The notes under the pieces were generated by a model. It searched no databases. It saw only the letters and a program-made list of their open reading frames with translations, and was not told the DNA's origin. From Burkholderia ambifaria AMMD (GTDB taxonomy: Bacteria > Pseudomonadota > Gammaproteobacteria > Burkholderiales > Burkholderiaceae), in assembly GCF_000203915.1 (NCBI RefSeq), contig NC_008390.1:1550001-1614000 (forward strand): 64,000 bases of DNA. The letters run 5' to 3'. Within the stretch, counting starts at the first letter, position 1, and every line of letters begins with the position of its first letter. Position numbers and translations under genes: made by a program. This document shows, in pieces, positions 38,332 to 45,641 of this stretch.

Positions 38332-40770
38332 ATGAAACGTAAAGTCAGTCTGTTGCTCCTGATCTCGGCGCTCGCGCTGACAGGATGCGCGAGTTCCCCG
38401 TTCAACGCCGCGCCCGACGCCGCCGCGACGCCCGCCGAACGACTCGGCACGCTGCAGCAGCAGCGTGAGGCCGCGCCGGACGACATCGCGCTCACGACCG
38501 CCGTCGAATTCAGCCGGCACGATTACGTGCGCGCGGAGCTGAAGGAAGCCGACCGCCAGATCGCACAGGGCAACCATGCGGCCGCGATCGATCACCTGGA
38601 CAACGTGCTGGACGAGGACCCGGGCAACCTCAAGGCCAGCCAGGCGCTCGAGCAGGTCAAGCGCCGCCAGCAGATGGCGGTCGACCTCGCGCGCGCGCAG
38701 CGCATCGGCGGCGAACAGCCGCAGGAGGCGCTCGAGATCGCGCGGCGCATTCTCGCCGAGCAGCCCAACCACGCGGACGCGAAGCGCCTGCGCGACAGGC
38801 TGCTGCGTCAGTCGCAGGCCAGCCGGGCGGTGCGGCCGCAGTTGTCCGACGCGCTGCGCAAGCCGGTGTCGCTCAACTTCAAGCAGCAGCCGCTTGCGAA
38901 CATCTTCGACGTGATCTCGCGCGTGTCCGGCGTGAACTTCGTGTTCGACCGCGACGTCGACACCAGCCATGCCGCGACGTTGTTCGCGGAACGCACGACC
39001 GCCGAGGATGCGATCAACCTGTTGCTGCGCACCAACCAGCTCGAGAAGAAGGTGCTCGACCGGCACACGCTGCTCGTCTACCCGTCGCAGCCCGAAAAGG
39101 CACGCAACTACACGGAGTTCGCGATCCGGACGTTCTTCCTGTCGCATGCGGACGCGAAGTCGGTGATGGCCGCGCTGCGCCAGATGATCAAGCCGAAGGA
39201 CGTCTACGTGGACGAGCGGGTGAATGCGGTCGTCATGCGCGACACGCCGGAGACGATCCAGGTCGCGGAGCGCGTCGTGATGGGCCTCGACATTCCTCAA
39301 TCCGAGGTGACGCTCGACGTGCAGGTGCTCGAGGTCAACATGAACGACAGCCTCGATCTCGGCGTCCAGTATCCGGGCAAGATCCAGTTCAACGCGCTCG
39401 GCGGCGTGGAGGGCGGCGCGCTGACGCTCGGCGACCTGCTGCGCCTGAATCGCGACCGCGTCGGCGTATCGAGCGAATCGGGCGGGCTCGCGCTCGCGAT
39501 CGACCTGCTGCAGAAACAAGGCAAGACCAAGACGCTCGCGAATCCGAAGATCCGCGTGCGCAACATGGAGAAGGCCAACATCAAGATCGGCGAGCGCGTG
39601 CCGATCGTCACGACCACCAACGCGAACGGCGTCGTGACCGAATCGGTCAGCTACCAGGACGTTGGGCTGATGCTGAAGGTCGAGCCGCGCATCAGCCTGA
39701 ACGAGGAGGTGAGCGTCAAGGTGAACATGGAGGTCAGCAGCATCCTGACGAAGGAAACCACGAAGACCGGGCTCGTCGCCTATTCGCTCGGCACGCGCAA
39801 TGCGGAGACGCTGATGACCGCGAAGAACGGCGAAACGCAGATCCTTGCCGGCCTCGTCAAGCGTAACGAAAGCGACAGCGTGGCGGGGCTGCCGGGCGTA
39901 TCGGGCTTGCCGGTGCTCGGCAGACTGTTCGGTTCGAACGGCCGCAGCAACGAGCGCTCGGAGATCGTGCTGCTCATCACGCCGCATATCGAGCGCAATC
40001 TCGACCTGCCGATGTCGGCAGTGACGACCTTCCTGTCGGGCACCGAGTCGCGCGTGACCACCGAAGCGCTGACGCTCGAGTCCGCGCAGGCCGTGCCGGC
40101 GCGCCTGCCGTCGTCGGACGGCCCGGATCTGGACGCGCCGATCGAGCCGGCGACGCCGGTGGGCCAGCGCGCGGCCGCGGAGCCTGAAACAGCCGACGCG
40201 GCCAAGGCAGAGCCGCAAGCGGGCGTGGCGGCCGGGCAGGATGAGACGGCGGCCCCGATGGTCGAGCACGACAAGCGCGGCGCGGGGATGATGCGCACGC
40301 GTTCGGATGCCGGGCCGCAGCCGGCCCGGGCAATCAAGATCGCAGAGGCCGAGGCAGCGGGCACCGTCGCGGCGAACCGCCGTGCGGTGCCGCCGCGAGG
40401 GGCGGTGACGCGGGCAGTCGCTTCCGCGGCGAAGGCGACCGAGTTGCGTGCGGCCATCGCCGCCGCGCGAATCGAGCTGGATCGCGCGGGCGACGTCGAC
40501 GCGGCGCCGCGCATTGCTCAACCGGGCGCGATCGTGCGCGCGGCGGCGCCGCGGACGGCGGCCGAGGCGACGGCGGCACGCGCGCCGGCCGCCGCTTCGC
40601 AGGCCGCCGCTTCGCAGGCACGCGGTGAACGCGGCATCGTCGCCGCCGTCCGCTCGCTGATCGGCACGCTGCAGGCGTTCGTCGATCACGTCGTGGGCGA
40701 ACGCGAACCGGCGCTGCCGCTGTATGCCGACGCGCCGATGCTGCTGTCGCGCGCGCGGGGCTTCGCGTGA
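38332..40770 (+). CDS. GspD/MshL/PilQ-like outer-membrane secretin lipoprotein
   Basis: This 812-residue secretin has a lipoprotein signal (lipobox LTGC, Cys about residue 19). A TPR-like helical stretch follows (about 60-165). The N-domains have VSLNFKQQPLANIFDVISRVSGVNFVF and a KH-like repeat with DERVNAVVMRDTPETIQVAERVV. The secretin barrel (about 330-555) contains KTLANPKIRVRNMEKANI, the VPIV gate region, and the conserved GLPGVSGLPVLGRLFG and LLITPHI segments. About 250 Ala/Glu/Arg-rich residues follow the barrel, far longer than usual. They may be an S-domain-like pilotin-binding or cell-wall-contact tail, or a module unique to this group. Confidence 0.93.
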   Translation: MKRKVSLLLLISALALTGCASSPFNAAPDAAATPAERLGTLQQQREAAPDDIALTTAVEFSRHDYVRAELKEADRQIAQGNHAAAIDHLDNVLDEDPGNLKASQALEQVKRRQQMAVDLARAQRIGGEQPQEALEIARRILAEQPNHADAKRLRDRLLRQSQASRAVRPQLSDALRKPVSLNFKQQPLANIFDVISRVSGVNFVFDRDVDTSHAATLFAERTTAEDAINLLLRTNQLEKKVLDRHTLLVYPSQPEKARNYTEFAIRTFFLSHADAKSVMAALRQMIKPKDVYVDERVNAVVMRDTPETIQVAERVVMGLDIPQSEVTLDVQVLEVNMNDSLDLGVQYPGKIQFNALGGVEGGALTLGDLLRLNRDRVGVSSESGGLALAIDLLQKQGKTKTLANPKIRVRNMEKANIKIGERVPIVTTTNANGVVTESVSYQDVGLMLKVEPRISLNEEVSVKVNMEVSSILTKETTKTGLVAYSLGTRNAETLMTAKNGETQILAGLVKRNESDSVAGLPGVSGLPVLGRLFGSNGRSNERSEIVLLITPHIERNLDLPMSAVTTFLSGTESRVTTEALTLESAQAVPARLPSSDGPDLDAPIEPATPVGQRAAAEPETADAAKAEPQAGVAAGQDETAAPMVEHDKRGAGMMRTRSDAGPQPARAIKIAEAEAAGTVAANRRAVPPRGAVTRAVASAAKATELRAAIAAARIELDRAGDVDAAPRIAQPGAIVRAAAPRTAAEATAARAPAAASQAAASQARGERGIVAAVRSLIGTLQAFVDHVVGEREPALPLYADAPMLLSRARGFA

Positions 40771-41249
40771 ACGGGCGTCGACGCGCACGCGGCTTCACGC
40801 TGATCGAACTGATGGTGGCGATGTCGCTGCTCGCGTTGCTCGCGACCGTCGCGCTGCCGTTGACCGATCTCGTCAAACGGCGCTCGGACGAGGCCGAGTT
40901 GCGCCGCGTGCTGGTGGTGATCCGCTCGGCGCTCGACGCGTACAAGGCGGCGGCGGATGACGGGCGGATCGAGCGCAGCGTCGACGCGAGCGGTTATCCG
41001 CCCGACCTGCGCGCGCTCGTCGACGGCGTCGAGGACAAGAAGTCGCCCGACGGCGCGCGGCTGTATTTCCTGCGCAAGCTTCCGGCCGATCCGATGTGCG
41101 AATGCGACGACAAGGTGCCGGAAGACACCTGGGAAACGCGCAGCTACGCGAGCGACCCCGATTCGTTCTCGTCCGGCGAGGACGTGTTCGACATCCGCTC
41201 GACCAACCGCAAGGAGGGCCTCAATGGCGTCCCGTACAACCAGTGGTAG
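40767..41249 (+). CDS. Pseudopilin (GspG/H-like)
   Basis: This 160-residue prepilin has the motif RG-FTLIELMVAMSLLALLATVALP with mature Glu5. The C-terminal region is GspG-like, with AYKAAADDGRI and ARLYFLRKLPADP, and ends FDIRSTNRKEGLNGVPYNQW. The start is a GTG at 40767 overlapping the secretin stop. It would be a minor or additional pseudopilin of the machine. Confidence 0.87.
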   Translation: MNGRRRARGFTLIELMVAMSLLALLATVALPLTDLVKRRSDEAELRRVLVVIRSALDAYKAAADDGRIERSVDASGYPPDLRALVDGVEDKKSPDGARLYFLRKLPADPMCECDDKVPEDTWETRSYASDPDSFSSGEDVFDIRSTNRKEGLNGVPYNQW

Positions 41250-41619
41250 ACGCGCGCGCCGCGCGGCCGGCTTCACGCTGATCGAGCTGCTCGTGGTGAT
41301 GGCGATCATCGCGGCGCTCACCGCGTTCGTCGCACCCGGCTACCTGAAGCAGAGCGATCGCGCGAAGGAAACGGTGCTGCGTCACAACCTGAACACGCTA
41401 CGCCAGTCGATCGACGATTACCGGGCGGATCACGGCCGCGATCCCGACACGCTCGATGCGCTGGTCGAGAAGCGCTATCTGCGCGAGCTGCCGCTCGACC
41501 CGCTCACGGGCAAGCGCGGGTCGTGGCAACCGCAGGCCGGCGAGACGGGCGGCATCGCCGACGTGAAGAGCGGCGCGAAAGGGCGCGCGCTCGACGGGAG
41601 CACCTATGCGACGTGGTAA
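41224..41619 (+). CDS. Pseudopilin (GspG-like)
   Basis: This 131-residue prepilin has the motif AAG-FTLIELLVVMAIIAALTAFVAPGY with mature Glu5. A GspG-like tail follows, with LRQSIDDYRADHGRDPDTLDAL, LRELPLDPLTG and an ending in DGSTYATW. A strong AAGGAGGG site precedes the ATG at 41224, which lies inside the end of the preceding gene. The C-terminal DVKSGAKGRALDGS is like the calcium-binding end of major pseudopilins. Confidence 0.88.
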   Translation: MASRTTSGRRARRAAGFTLIELLVVMAIIAALTAFVAPGYLKQSDRAKETVLRHNLNTLRQSIDDYRADHGRDPDTLDALVEKRYLRELPLDPLTGKRGSWQPQAGETGGIADVKSGAKGRALDGSTYATW

Positions 41620-42145
41620 TCGGCGCCGCGCCGGGCTGCGGCGGGGGCTGCGCGCGCAGCGCGGTATTGCGTATCTCGGCGTGCTGCTGCTCGTCGCGGC
41701 GCTGGGGCTCGGCATGACGCAGGCGGCACGGATCTGGACGACGGTGCAGCAGCGCGACCGGGAGGCGCAGTTGCTGTTCGTCGGCGACCAGTTTCGTGCG
41801 GCGATCGCCAGCTACTACAATGCGGCGGGAGGCAGCCGCTATCCGGAATCGCTCGACGCACTGCTCGAGGATCGCCGCGGGCTGCCGACGCTGCGTCACT
41901 TGCGGCGGCTGTATGCCGATCCGCTGACCGGTTCGACGCAGTGGGGGCTCGTGAAGGCGCCTGACGGCGGCATCATGGGCGTATTCAGCGAGGCGCCGGG
42001 GCAGCCGCTCAAGCGTCATGGGTTCCCCGCGCGGTACGACGCGTTCGGCGACAGTGACGCGTACGGCGAATGGGCGTTTGTTTACCTGCCGCCCCCTCCG
42101 GTCGACGGAGCGGCGAACGAGCCCGGGAACGGGGCGGCATACTGA
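41606..42145 (+). CDS. Atypical pseudopilin-like protein lacking Glu5
   Basis: This 179-residue protein has an Arg-rich leader, then RG-IAYLGVLLLVAALGLGM, a prepilin-like hydrophobic stretch without the Glu5 found in its two neighbours. In type II systems the tip pseudopilin GspK also lacks Glu5, but GspK is about 300 residues, so this may be a reduced tip protein or a non-cleaved anchor. The remainder has a pseudopilin-like layout (YYNAAGGSRYPESLDALLEDRR and LRRLYADPLTGSTQWGL). It overlaps the previous gene by 14 bases. Confidence 0.78.
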   Translation: MRRGNRRRAGLRRGLRAQRGIAYLGVLLLVAALGLGMTQAARIWTTVQQRDREAQLLFVGDQFRAAIASYYNAAGGSRYPESLDALLEDRRGLPTLRHLRRLYADPLTGSTQWGLVKAPDGGIMGVFSEAPGQPLKRHGFPARYDAFGDSDAYGEWAFVYLPPPPVDGAANEPGNGAAY

Positions 42146-42158
42146 GATCAGGGCGAAC

Positions 42159-42842
42159 ATGATCGTTGCAATACTTGAAGACATCGTGACGCAGGCCGGC
42201 GTCGTGGCCGGCTGGCTCGACAAGGCCGGCTACGACACGCAGGTGCGGCACGACGGCGACAGCTTCATCGAACTGGTGCGCACGCAGCGCGTCGACGTGC
42301 TGCTGCTCGACTGGGACGTACCCGGCAAGTCGGGGATCGAGGTGATGCGCTGGGCGCGTGAATCGTTCGCCGATGCGCTGCCGATCATCATGATGACGCA
42401 GCACGACGGCGAGAACGACATCGTGTTCGGTCTCAACAGCGGTGCCGACGACTATCTGATCAAGCCGCTGCGCGAGCGCGAGCTGGTCGCGCGCGTGAAT
42501 GCGCAGGCGCGCAAGTACTACCCGGAGACGCAGCGCGCGAAGGTCGTCGAGGTCGGCAAGTTCGCGCTCGACGTGAGCGCGCATGCCGCGACCGTGGACG
42601 GTGCGCCGGTCGAATTGTCGCAGCGCGAGTTCGATCTCGCGCTGATGCTGTTCGAGAGCGTCGGGCGGATCGTGTCGAAGGACATGATGATCAAGCGCAT
42701 TTGGGGGGCGGTCGACCGGAAGTACGACGCGACGCTCGCGACTTATGTGAGCAAGTTGCGTTCGAGCCTCGGATTGCGGCCGAAGAACGGGCTCGTGATC
42801 ACCACGGTCTACAACTACGGGTACCGACTGGAACGGACCTGA
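42159..42842 (+). CDS. OmpR-family response regulator
   Basis: This 227-residue regulator has a receiver domain (1-118) with acidic residues near the start (LED), the phospho-acceptor Asp in VLLLDWDVPGKSG (about residue 51) and the conserved Lys in DDYLIKPL. A winged-helix DNA-binding domain follows (about 130-225: VELSQREFDLALMLFESVGRIVSK, then the closing NYGYRL). It starts 13 bases after the last pseudopilin gene and is probably in the same transcript. There is no kinase gene beside it. The unpaired CHASE2 kinase at 24467 is the nearest candidate partner. Confidence 0.93.
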   Translation: MIVAILEDIVTQAGVVAGWLDKAGYDTQVRHDGDSFIELVRTQRVDVLLLDWDVPGKSGIEVMRWARESFADALPIIMMTQHDGENDIVFGLNSGADDYLIKPLRERELVARVNAQARKYYPETQRAKVVEVGKFALDVSAHAATVDGAPVELSQREFDLALMLFESVGRIVSKDMMIKRIWGAVDRKYDATLATYVSKLRSSLGLRPKNGLVITTVYNYGYRLERT

Positions 42843-42850
42843 TCAGTCGA

Positions 42851-42885
42851 CCGGATGGCGGCGCGCCGGCGCGACCGCCATCCGG
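42851..42885 (+). terminator. Probable terminator of the secretion operon
   Basis: A perfect 11-bp stem (CCGGATGGCGG and complement) has a 13-base GC-rich loop, 8 bases after the regulator stop. There is no T-tract, so the call is moderate; it could be an mRNA-stabilising end. Confidence 0.5.
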
Positions 42886-43189
42886 ATTGCCACCGGCGCT
42901 GCGGCGTCGGTCGTGCGCGTCGAATCCACCCCGACTCCGTCCCGACACGGTCACGTGCGCGTCCCGCGCGTCCGTCATTCCCGGCTGAACTTCGCCGCCC
43001 GGCGAACCCGCCCCGCGCATCGCGCGAATTCTCGATCAACTTGATGCGCAGCCCGTCCGGCGAAGCGCAGCCGACGCCGCTGTCGATCCTGCAGCTCGGC
43101 GCGACTGAGCTGTGCGCGACGAACGTACTGACGCCGCATGACGACGATGCGGCGCACGTCCGGGCGCCGGGACGGATATTTGGAAATCC
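42886..43189. other. Non-coding stretch between response regulator and cytochrome b561
   Basis: These 304 GC-rich bases hold no gene or repeat that I can support. Short open frames on both strands lack ribosome sites and known motifs. Confidence 0.5.
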
Positions 43190-43206
43190 TTGATATTGAT
43201 TATCAA
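43190..43206. promoter_or_regulatory. Fur-box-like palindrome upstream of cytochrome b561
   Basis: TTGATATTGATTATCAA lies 76 bases before the start codon. Thirteen of its central 15 bases agree with the classical Fur box core GATAATGATTATCAT. It is AT-rich inside GC-rich DNA, and iron-linked control of a heme protein is sensible. The match is seen; Fur binding is inferred. Confidence 0.6.
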
Positions 43207-43281
43207 CACGGGAAGCCACTTCGATAATTGCATCCATCTGGCCATGGCAACACGCAATTGGCAATCAATAAAGGATCAATC

Positions 43282-43833
43282 ATGCATGTGGTTTCTCAAA
43301 CAAGTTCGCCGGGAACATGGGCGAGCGACGGTCGCTACGACCGATTTTCCCGCGTACTGCACTGGATCTTCGCGGTCGTGATTCTGTACACGATGGCGGC
43401 CGGATTCTCGCTGCACTTCATCACCCAACCGGAGATCTGGCGTTTCGTGTCGACGCTCAATATGTCGCTCGCGAGCTGCCTGATCGTGCTGTTTCCGCTT
43501 CGCTACGTGTGGTCGTTTTTCCGCCGGACGCCGCCTGACGTCGACTCGATTCCCCGGCAACAGCGATCGATTGCGCATCTGGTGCACTCGCTGATTTACG
43601 GCCTCGTCGCCTTCGTGCTGTTCAGCGGTTTCGTGATGGTGCCGGATGGCTACTGGCTGTTCGGGGTGTTTTACGTGAAGACGCCGTTCAGCGCGGGGCC
43701 GGTCACCGAACACTGGTTCGTACTCCATCGGATCGGCTGCTATGCGCTGGCTATCATGGTGGCGGCACACGCGGGCGCGGCGCTCAAGCACCAGTTCGTG
43801 TCGAAGAACGGCGTGCTGAAGCGCATGCTTTGA
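43282..43833 (+). CDS. Cytochrome b561-type diheme membrane protein
   Basis: This 183-residue protein of the bacterial cytochrome b561 (CybB) family has four membrane segments. Histidines are placed for two b-type hemes: one in RVLHWIFAVVILYTMAAGFSLHF, one in AHLVHSLIYGLVAFVLFSGFV and one in LHRIGCYALAIMVAAHAGAALKH. Such proteins shuttle electrons from quinol, and some scavenge superoxide. The ATG at 43282 has AAAGGAT upstream; an extension to 43228 is open but unlikely. A Fur-like box lies upstream. Confidence 0.9.
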   Translation: MHVVSQTSSPGTWASDGRYDRFSRVLHWIFAVVILYTMAAGFSLHFITQPEIWRFVSTLNMSLASCLIVLFPLRYVWSFFRRTPPDVDSIPRQQRSIAHLVHSLIYGLVAFVLFSGFVMVPDGYWLFGVFYVKTPFSAGPVTEHWFVLHRIGCYALAIMVAAHAGAALKHQFVSKNGVLKRML

Positions 43834-43989
43834 CGAAGCTGGCCGCGCGGAAGAGGGCGTCGAGCGTGAGCGGCTTGCCCGGGGCCGTGGGCAGCGAGTG
43901 GGGGCCGACTGCGCCAACATCGCGCCCGCTTGAAAGTAGGACCTCTGCTCATAGTGGGGCCGGATCGCCCCACATCCTCGTGCTTCTCG

Positions 43990-44018
43990 GCGCCGAAAAT
44001 GAAAAAAGGCCGGCTAGA
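43990..44018 (-). repeat. Left half of a tRNA-Leu-type terminator unit, cut by the IS
   Basis: The sequence GCCGAAAATGAAAAAAGGCC and the following GGCTAGA are identical to the unit at 45593-45619. The insertion sequence begins at 44019. The other half of the terminator continues at 45464, so the IS landed in its loop. Confidence 0.85.
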
Positions 44019-44069
44019 TGAACTGCACCCCAAAAGTTGGACACCCGTCCAACCTTTGGGGTGTTTTTC

Positions 44070-44594
44070 ATGACGAAGTACAACGAGCAGTTCAAGCAAC
44101 GCATCGTTGACGAGTATCTGGCCGGCGGAATCGGCATCGAATCGCTGGCGCATCGGTACAGAGTGGGCCGCTCGGTCGTGGGGCGCTGGGTGGCGAGCTA
44201 TCGGGAGCATGGCAGCGCGGGGTTACGCAAGAAACACGTTTGCTACGACGCTGAGTTCAAGCTATCGGTACTGCAGCGCATGTGGCGAGACGAGTTGTCA
44301 TACGGCCAGGTATCGGCCTTGTTCGATATTCGCGGCGCGGGCTGCGTAGCCGGCTGGGAGCGCCTGTATCATGAGGGCGGTATCGATGCACTGTCCCCTC
44401 GCCGACGAGGGCGCCCCCGAAAGATGGCCACTTCACTTCCGCCCAAACCCACCGAACCCGGCACACCGGATGAACGCTCGCGCGAAGAATTGCTCAAGGA
44501 AAACGAGTATTTGCGTGCGGAGGTGGCCTACCTAAAAAAGCTCGATGCGCTGCTGGCGAAGAAGCAGGCAGCGCAAAAGAAAAAGCGCAAATAG
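44070..44594 (+). CDS. IS3-family transposase OrfA
   Basis: This 174-residue DNA-binding subunit has a helix-turn-helix near the N-terminus (QFKQRIVDEYLAGGIGIESLAHRYRVGRSVVGRWV), a second one (FKLSVLQRMWRDELSYGQVSALFDI) and a C-terminal coiled coil with ENEYLRAEVAYLKKLDALLAKK. It binds the IS ends. The A-rich 3' end (CAAAAGAAAAAGCGCAAATAG) overlaps orfB, where the IS3 group normally makes an OrfAB fusion by a -1 frameshift. The start ATG at 44070 agrees with the family; an upstream frame through the left repeat is non-genuine. Confidence 0.93.
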   Translation: MTKYNEQFKQRIVDEYLAGGIGIESLAHRYRVGRSVVGRWVASYREHGSAGLRKKHVCYDAEFKLSVLQRMWRDELSYGQVSALFDIRGAGCVAGWERLYHEGGIDALSPRRRGRPRKMATSLPPKPTEPGTPDERSREELLKENEYLRAEVAYLKKLDALLAKKQAAQKKKRK

Positions 44595-45430
44595 TGCACG
44601 AGCTTAGGCAGCACCATCCGGTAGCGGCACTTCTGAAGGCGGCCGGCTTGGCGCGTAGCACGTTCTATTACCAGCTTGGGACGCTGAGCGTCGACGATCG
44701 CCGTGCCGATCTCAAGGCGAAGATCCGGGCGGTGTTCGACCATCACAAGGGCCGCTACGGCTATCGACGCGTCACGGCTGCGATTCGGCAAACCGGGCAT
44801 CTCGTCAACCACAAGGCCGTGCAGAGGCTGATGCAGCAATTGCAGTTGAAATCCCTGCTGCGCCCGAAGAAATACCGCTCCTGGCGAGGCGAAGTCGGCA
44901 AAGCCGCACCCAACCTGCTGCAACGTCAGTTTAGTGCCGCACAGGCCAATCAGAAGTGGGTGACGGATGTGACGGAATTCAACGTCGGCGGTCAGAAGCT
45001 GTACCTGTCGCCGGTGATGGATCTGTACAACGGCGAGATCGTGGCTTACCAGATGGATCGACGCCCAAGCTTCGAGTTGGTCAGCGGCATGCTCAAGAAG
45101 GCGCTGACCAAACTCAAACGCACGGACAGACCGCTATTGCATTCGGACCAAGGCTGGCAATACCGAATGCCGGCGTTTCGCCGGCAACTGAAGCGGCGCA
45201 AACTGACTCAAAGCATGTCCCGCAAGGGGAACTGCCTCGATAATGCTGCGATGGAAAGCTTCTTCGGCACGCTCAAGTCCGAGTGCTACAAGGGACATCG
45301 CTTCACTTGCGTGGAGCATTTGCGCGACACGCTCAATCACTACATCCACTACTACAACCACGAACGCATCAAGCTCAAATTGAAAGGGCTGAGTCCCGTG
45401 CAATACAGAACTCAGCCCTTGAGCGCCTAG
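44594..45430 (+). CDS. IS3-family transposase OrfB (DDE integrase)
   Basis: This 278-residue catalytic subunit has an IS3-type N-terminal HTH_21 region (RADLKAKIRAVFDHHKGRYGYRRV). The rve integrase core carries the DDE residues in QKWVTDVTEF, LLHSDQGWQY and DNAAMESFFGTLKSE. It appears intact. Its GTG at 44594 shares one base with the orfA stop; it is probably expressed mainly as the frameshifted OrfAB product. Confidence 0.95.
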   Translation: MHELRQHHPVAALLKAAGLARSTFYYQLGTLSVDDRRADLKAKIRAVFDHHKGRYGYRRVTAAIRQTGHLVNHKAVQRLMQQLQLKSLLRPKKYRSWRGEVGKAAPNLLQRQFSAAQANQKWVTDVTEFNVGGQKLYLSPVMDLYNGEIVAYQMDRRPSFELVSGMLKKALTKLKRTDRPLLHSDQGWQYRMPAFRRQLKRRKLTQSMSRKGNCLDNAAMESFFGTLKSECYKGHRFTCVEHLRDTLNHYIHYYNHERIKLKLKGLSPVQYRTQPLSA

Positions 45431-45463
45431 CCTTCAACTGTCCAACTTTGCGGGGTCAGTTCA

Positions 45464-45477
45464 GAAGCCGACCTTTT
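45464..45477 (-). repeat. Right half of the terminator cut by the IS
   Basis: GAAGCCGACCTTTT is the remaining arm of the terminator unit that otherwise follows tRNA-Leu copies at 23401, 23695 and 45603. Joined to 43990-44018 it restores the full unit. Confidence 0.85.
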
Positions 45478-45487
45478 CAAAAACAGA

Positions 45488-45594
45488 TGGTGCCCAGGAG
45501 AGGACTCGGTCACACAAGCGCGACCCCGGCTGCGCTTGCAAGCGCAGCCTTTCGAGTCCCCACGCAAAGCGCGCAGGCGCTTTGCTTCCTGGGC
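45488..45594 (-). pseudogene. tRNA-Leu-derived structured remnant
   Basis: The first 21 bases (plus-strand order, TGGTGCCCAGGAGAGGACTC plus G) are identical to the 3' end of tRNA-Leu(CAG) including CCA. After that the sequence is unrelated to tRNA-Leu, yet the far end (45587-45594) again complements the acceptor strand, giving an 8-bp GCCCAGGA/TCCTGGGC stem on the minus strand. Inside are a GCAAAGCGC/GCGCTTTGC hairpin, a GGGGACTCG/CGAGTCCTC stem, an 11-bp-arm palindrome (45528-45549) and a small GGTC/GACC hairpin. It cannot be a normal tRNA because there is no anticodon arm. It may be an attachment-site scar or a tRNA-shaped RNA. Confidence 0.6.
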
Positions 45595-45602
45595 CGAAAA
45601 TG

Positions 45603-45631
45603 AAAAAAGGCCGGCTAGAAGCCGACCTTTT
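45603..45631 (-). terminator. Terminator of tRNA-Leu copy 3
   Basis: The stem-loop and T-tract are the same as after copies 1 and 2, placed 10 bases past the CCA end of copy 3 on the minus strand. Confidence 0.85.
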
Positions 45632-45641
45632 CAAAAACAGA

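Larger units (their letters stand above)
44019..45463 (+). mobile_element. IS3-family insertion sequence (IS150-like)
   Basis: The element is 1445 bases long. Its imperfect terminal inverted repeats are TGAACTGCACCCCAAAAG at the left and, on the opposite strand at the right, TGAACTGACCCCGCAAAG; both continue TTGGAC, and the ends are TG...CA. It carries overlapping orfA and orfB. The target is the loop of a tRNA-Leu terminator: the left flank ends GGCTAGA and the right flank begins GAAGCC. This leaves an apparent 2-bp duplication (GA), shorter than the 3-5 bp usual for the family, so one end may be off by a base. Codon use and GC are lower than in the neighbours, a sign of recent arrival. Confidence 0.93.

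Noticed and set aside
37537..40788. A 1083-residue open frame antisense to the secretin gene.
   Set aside because: High-GC third positions leave antisense frames open; its composition is Arg/His/Asp-rich with no domain, and the plus-strand secretin is certain.
43834..43989. A further gene remnant left of the IS element.
   Set aside because: I could not match the 156 bases to any gene; there is only a GTGGGGC/GCCCCAC hairpin with no clear role.
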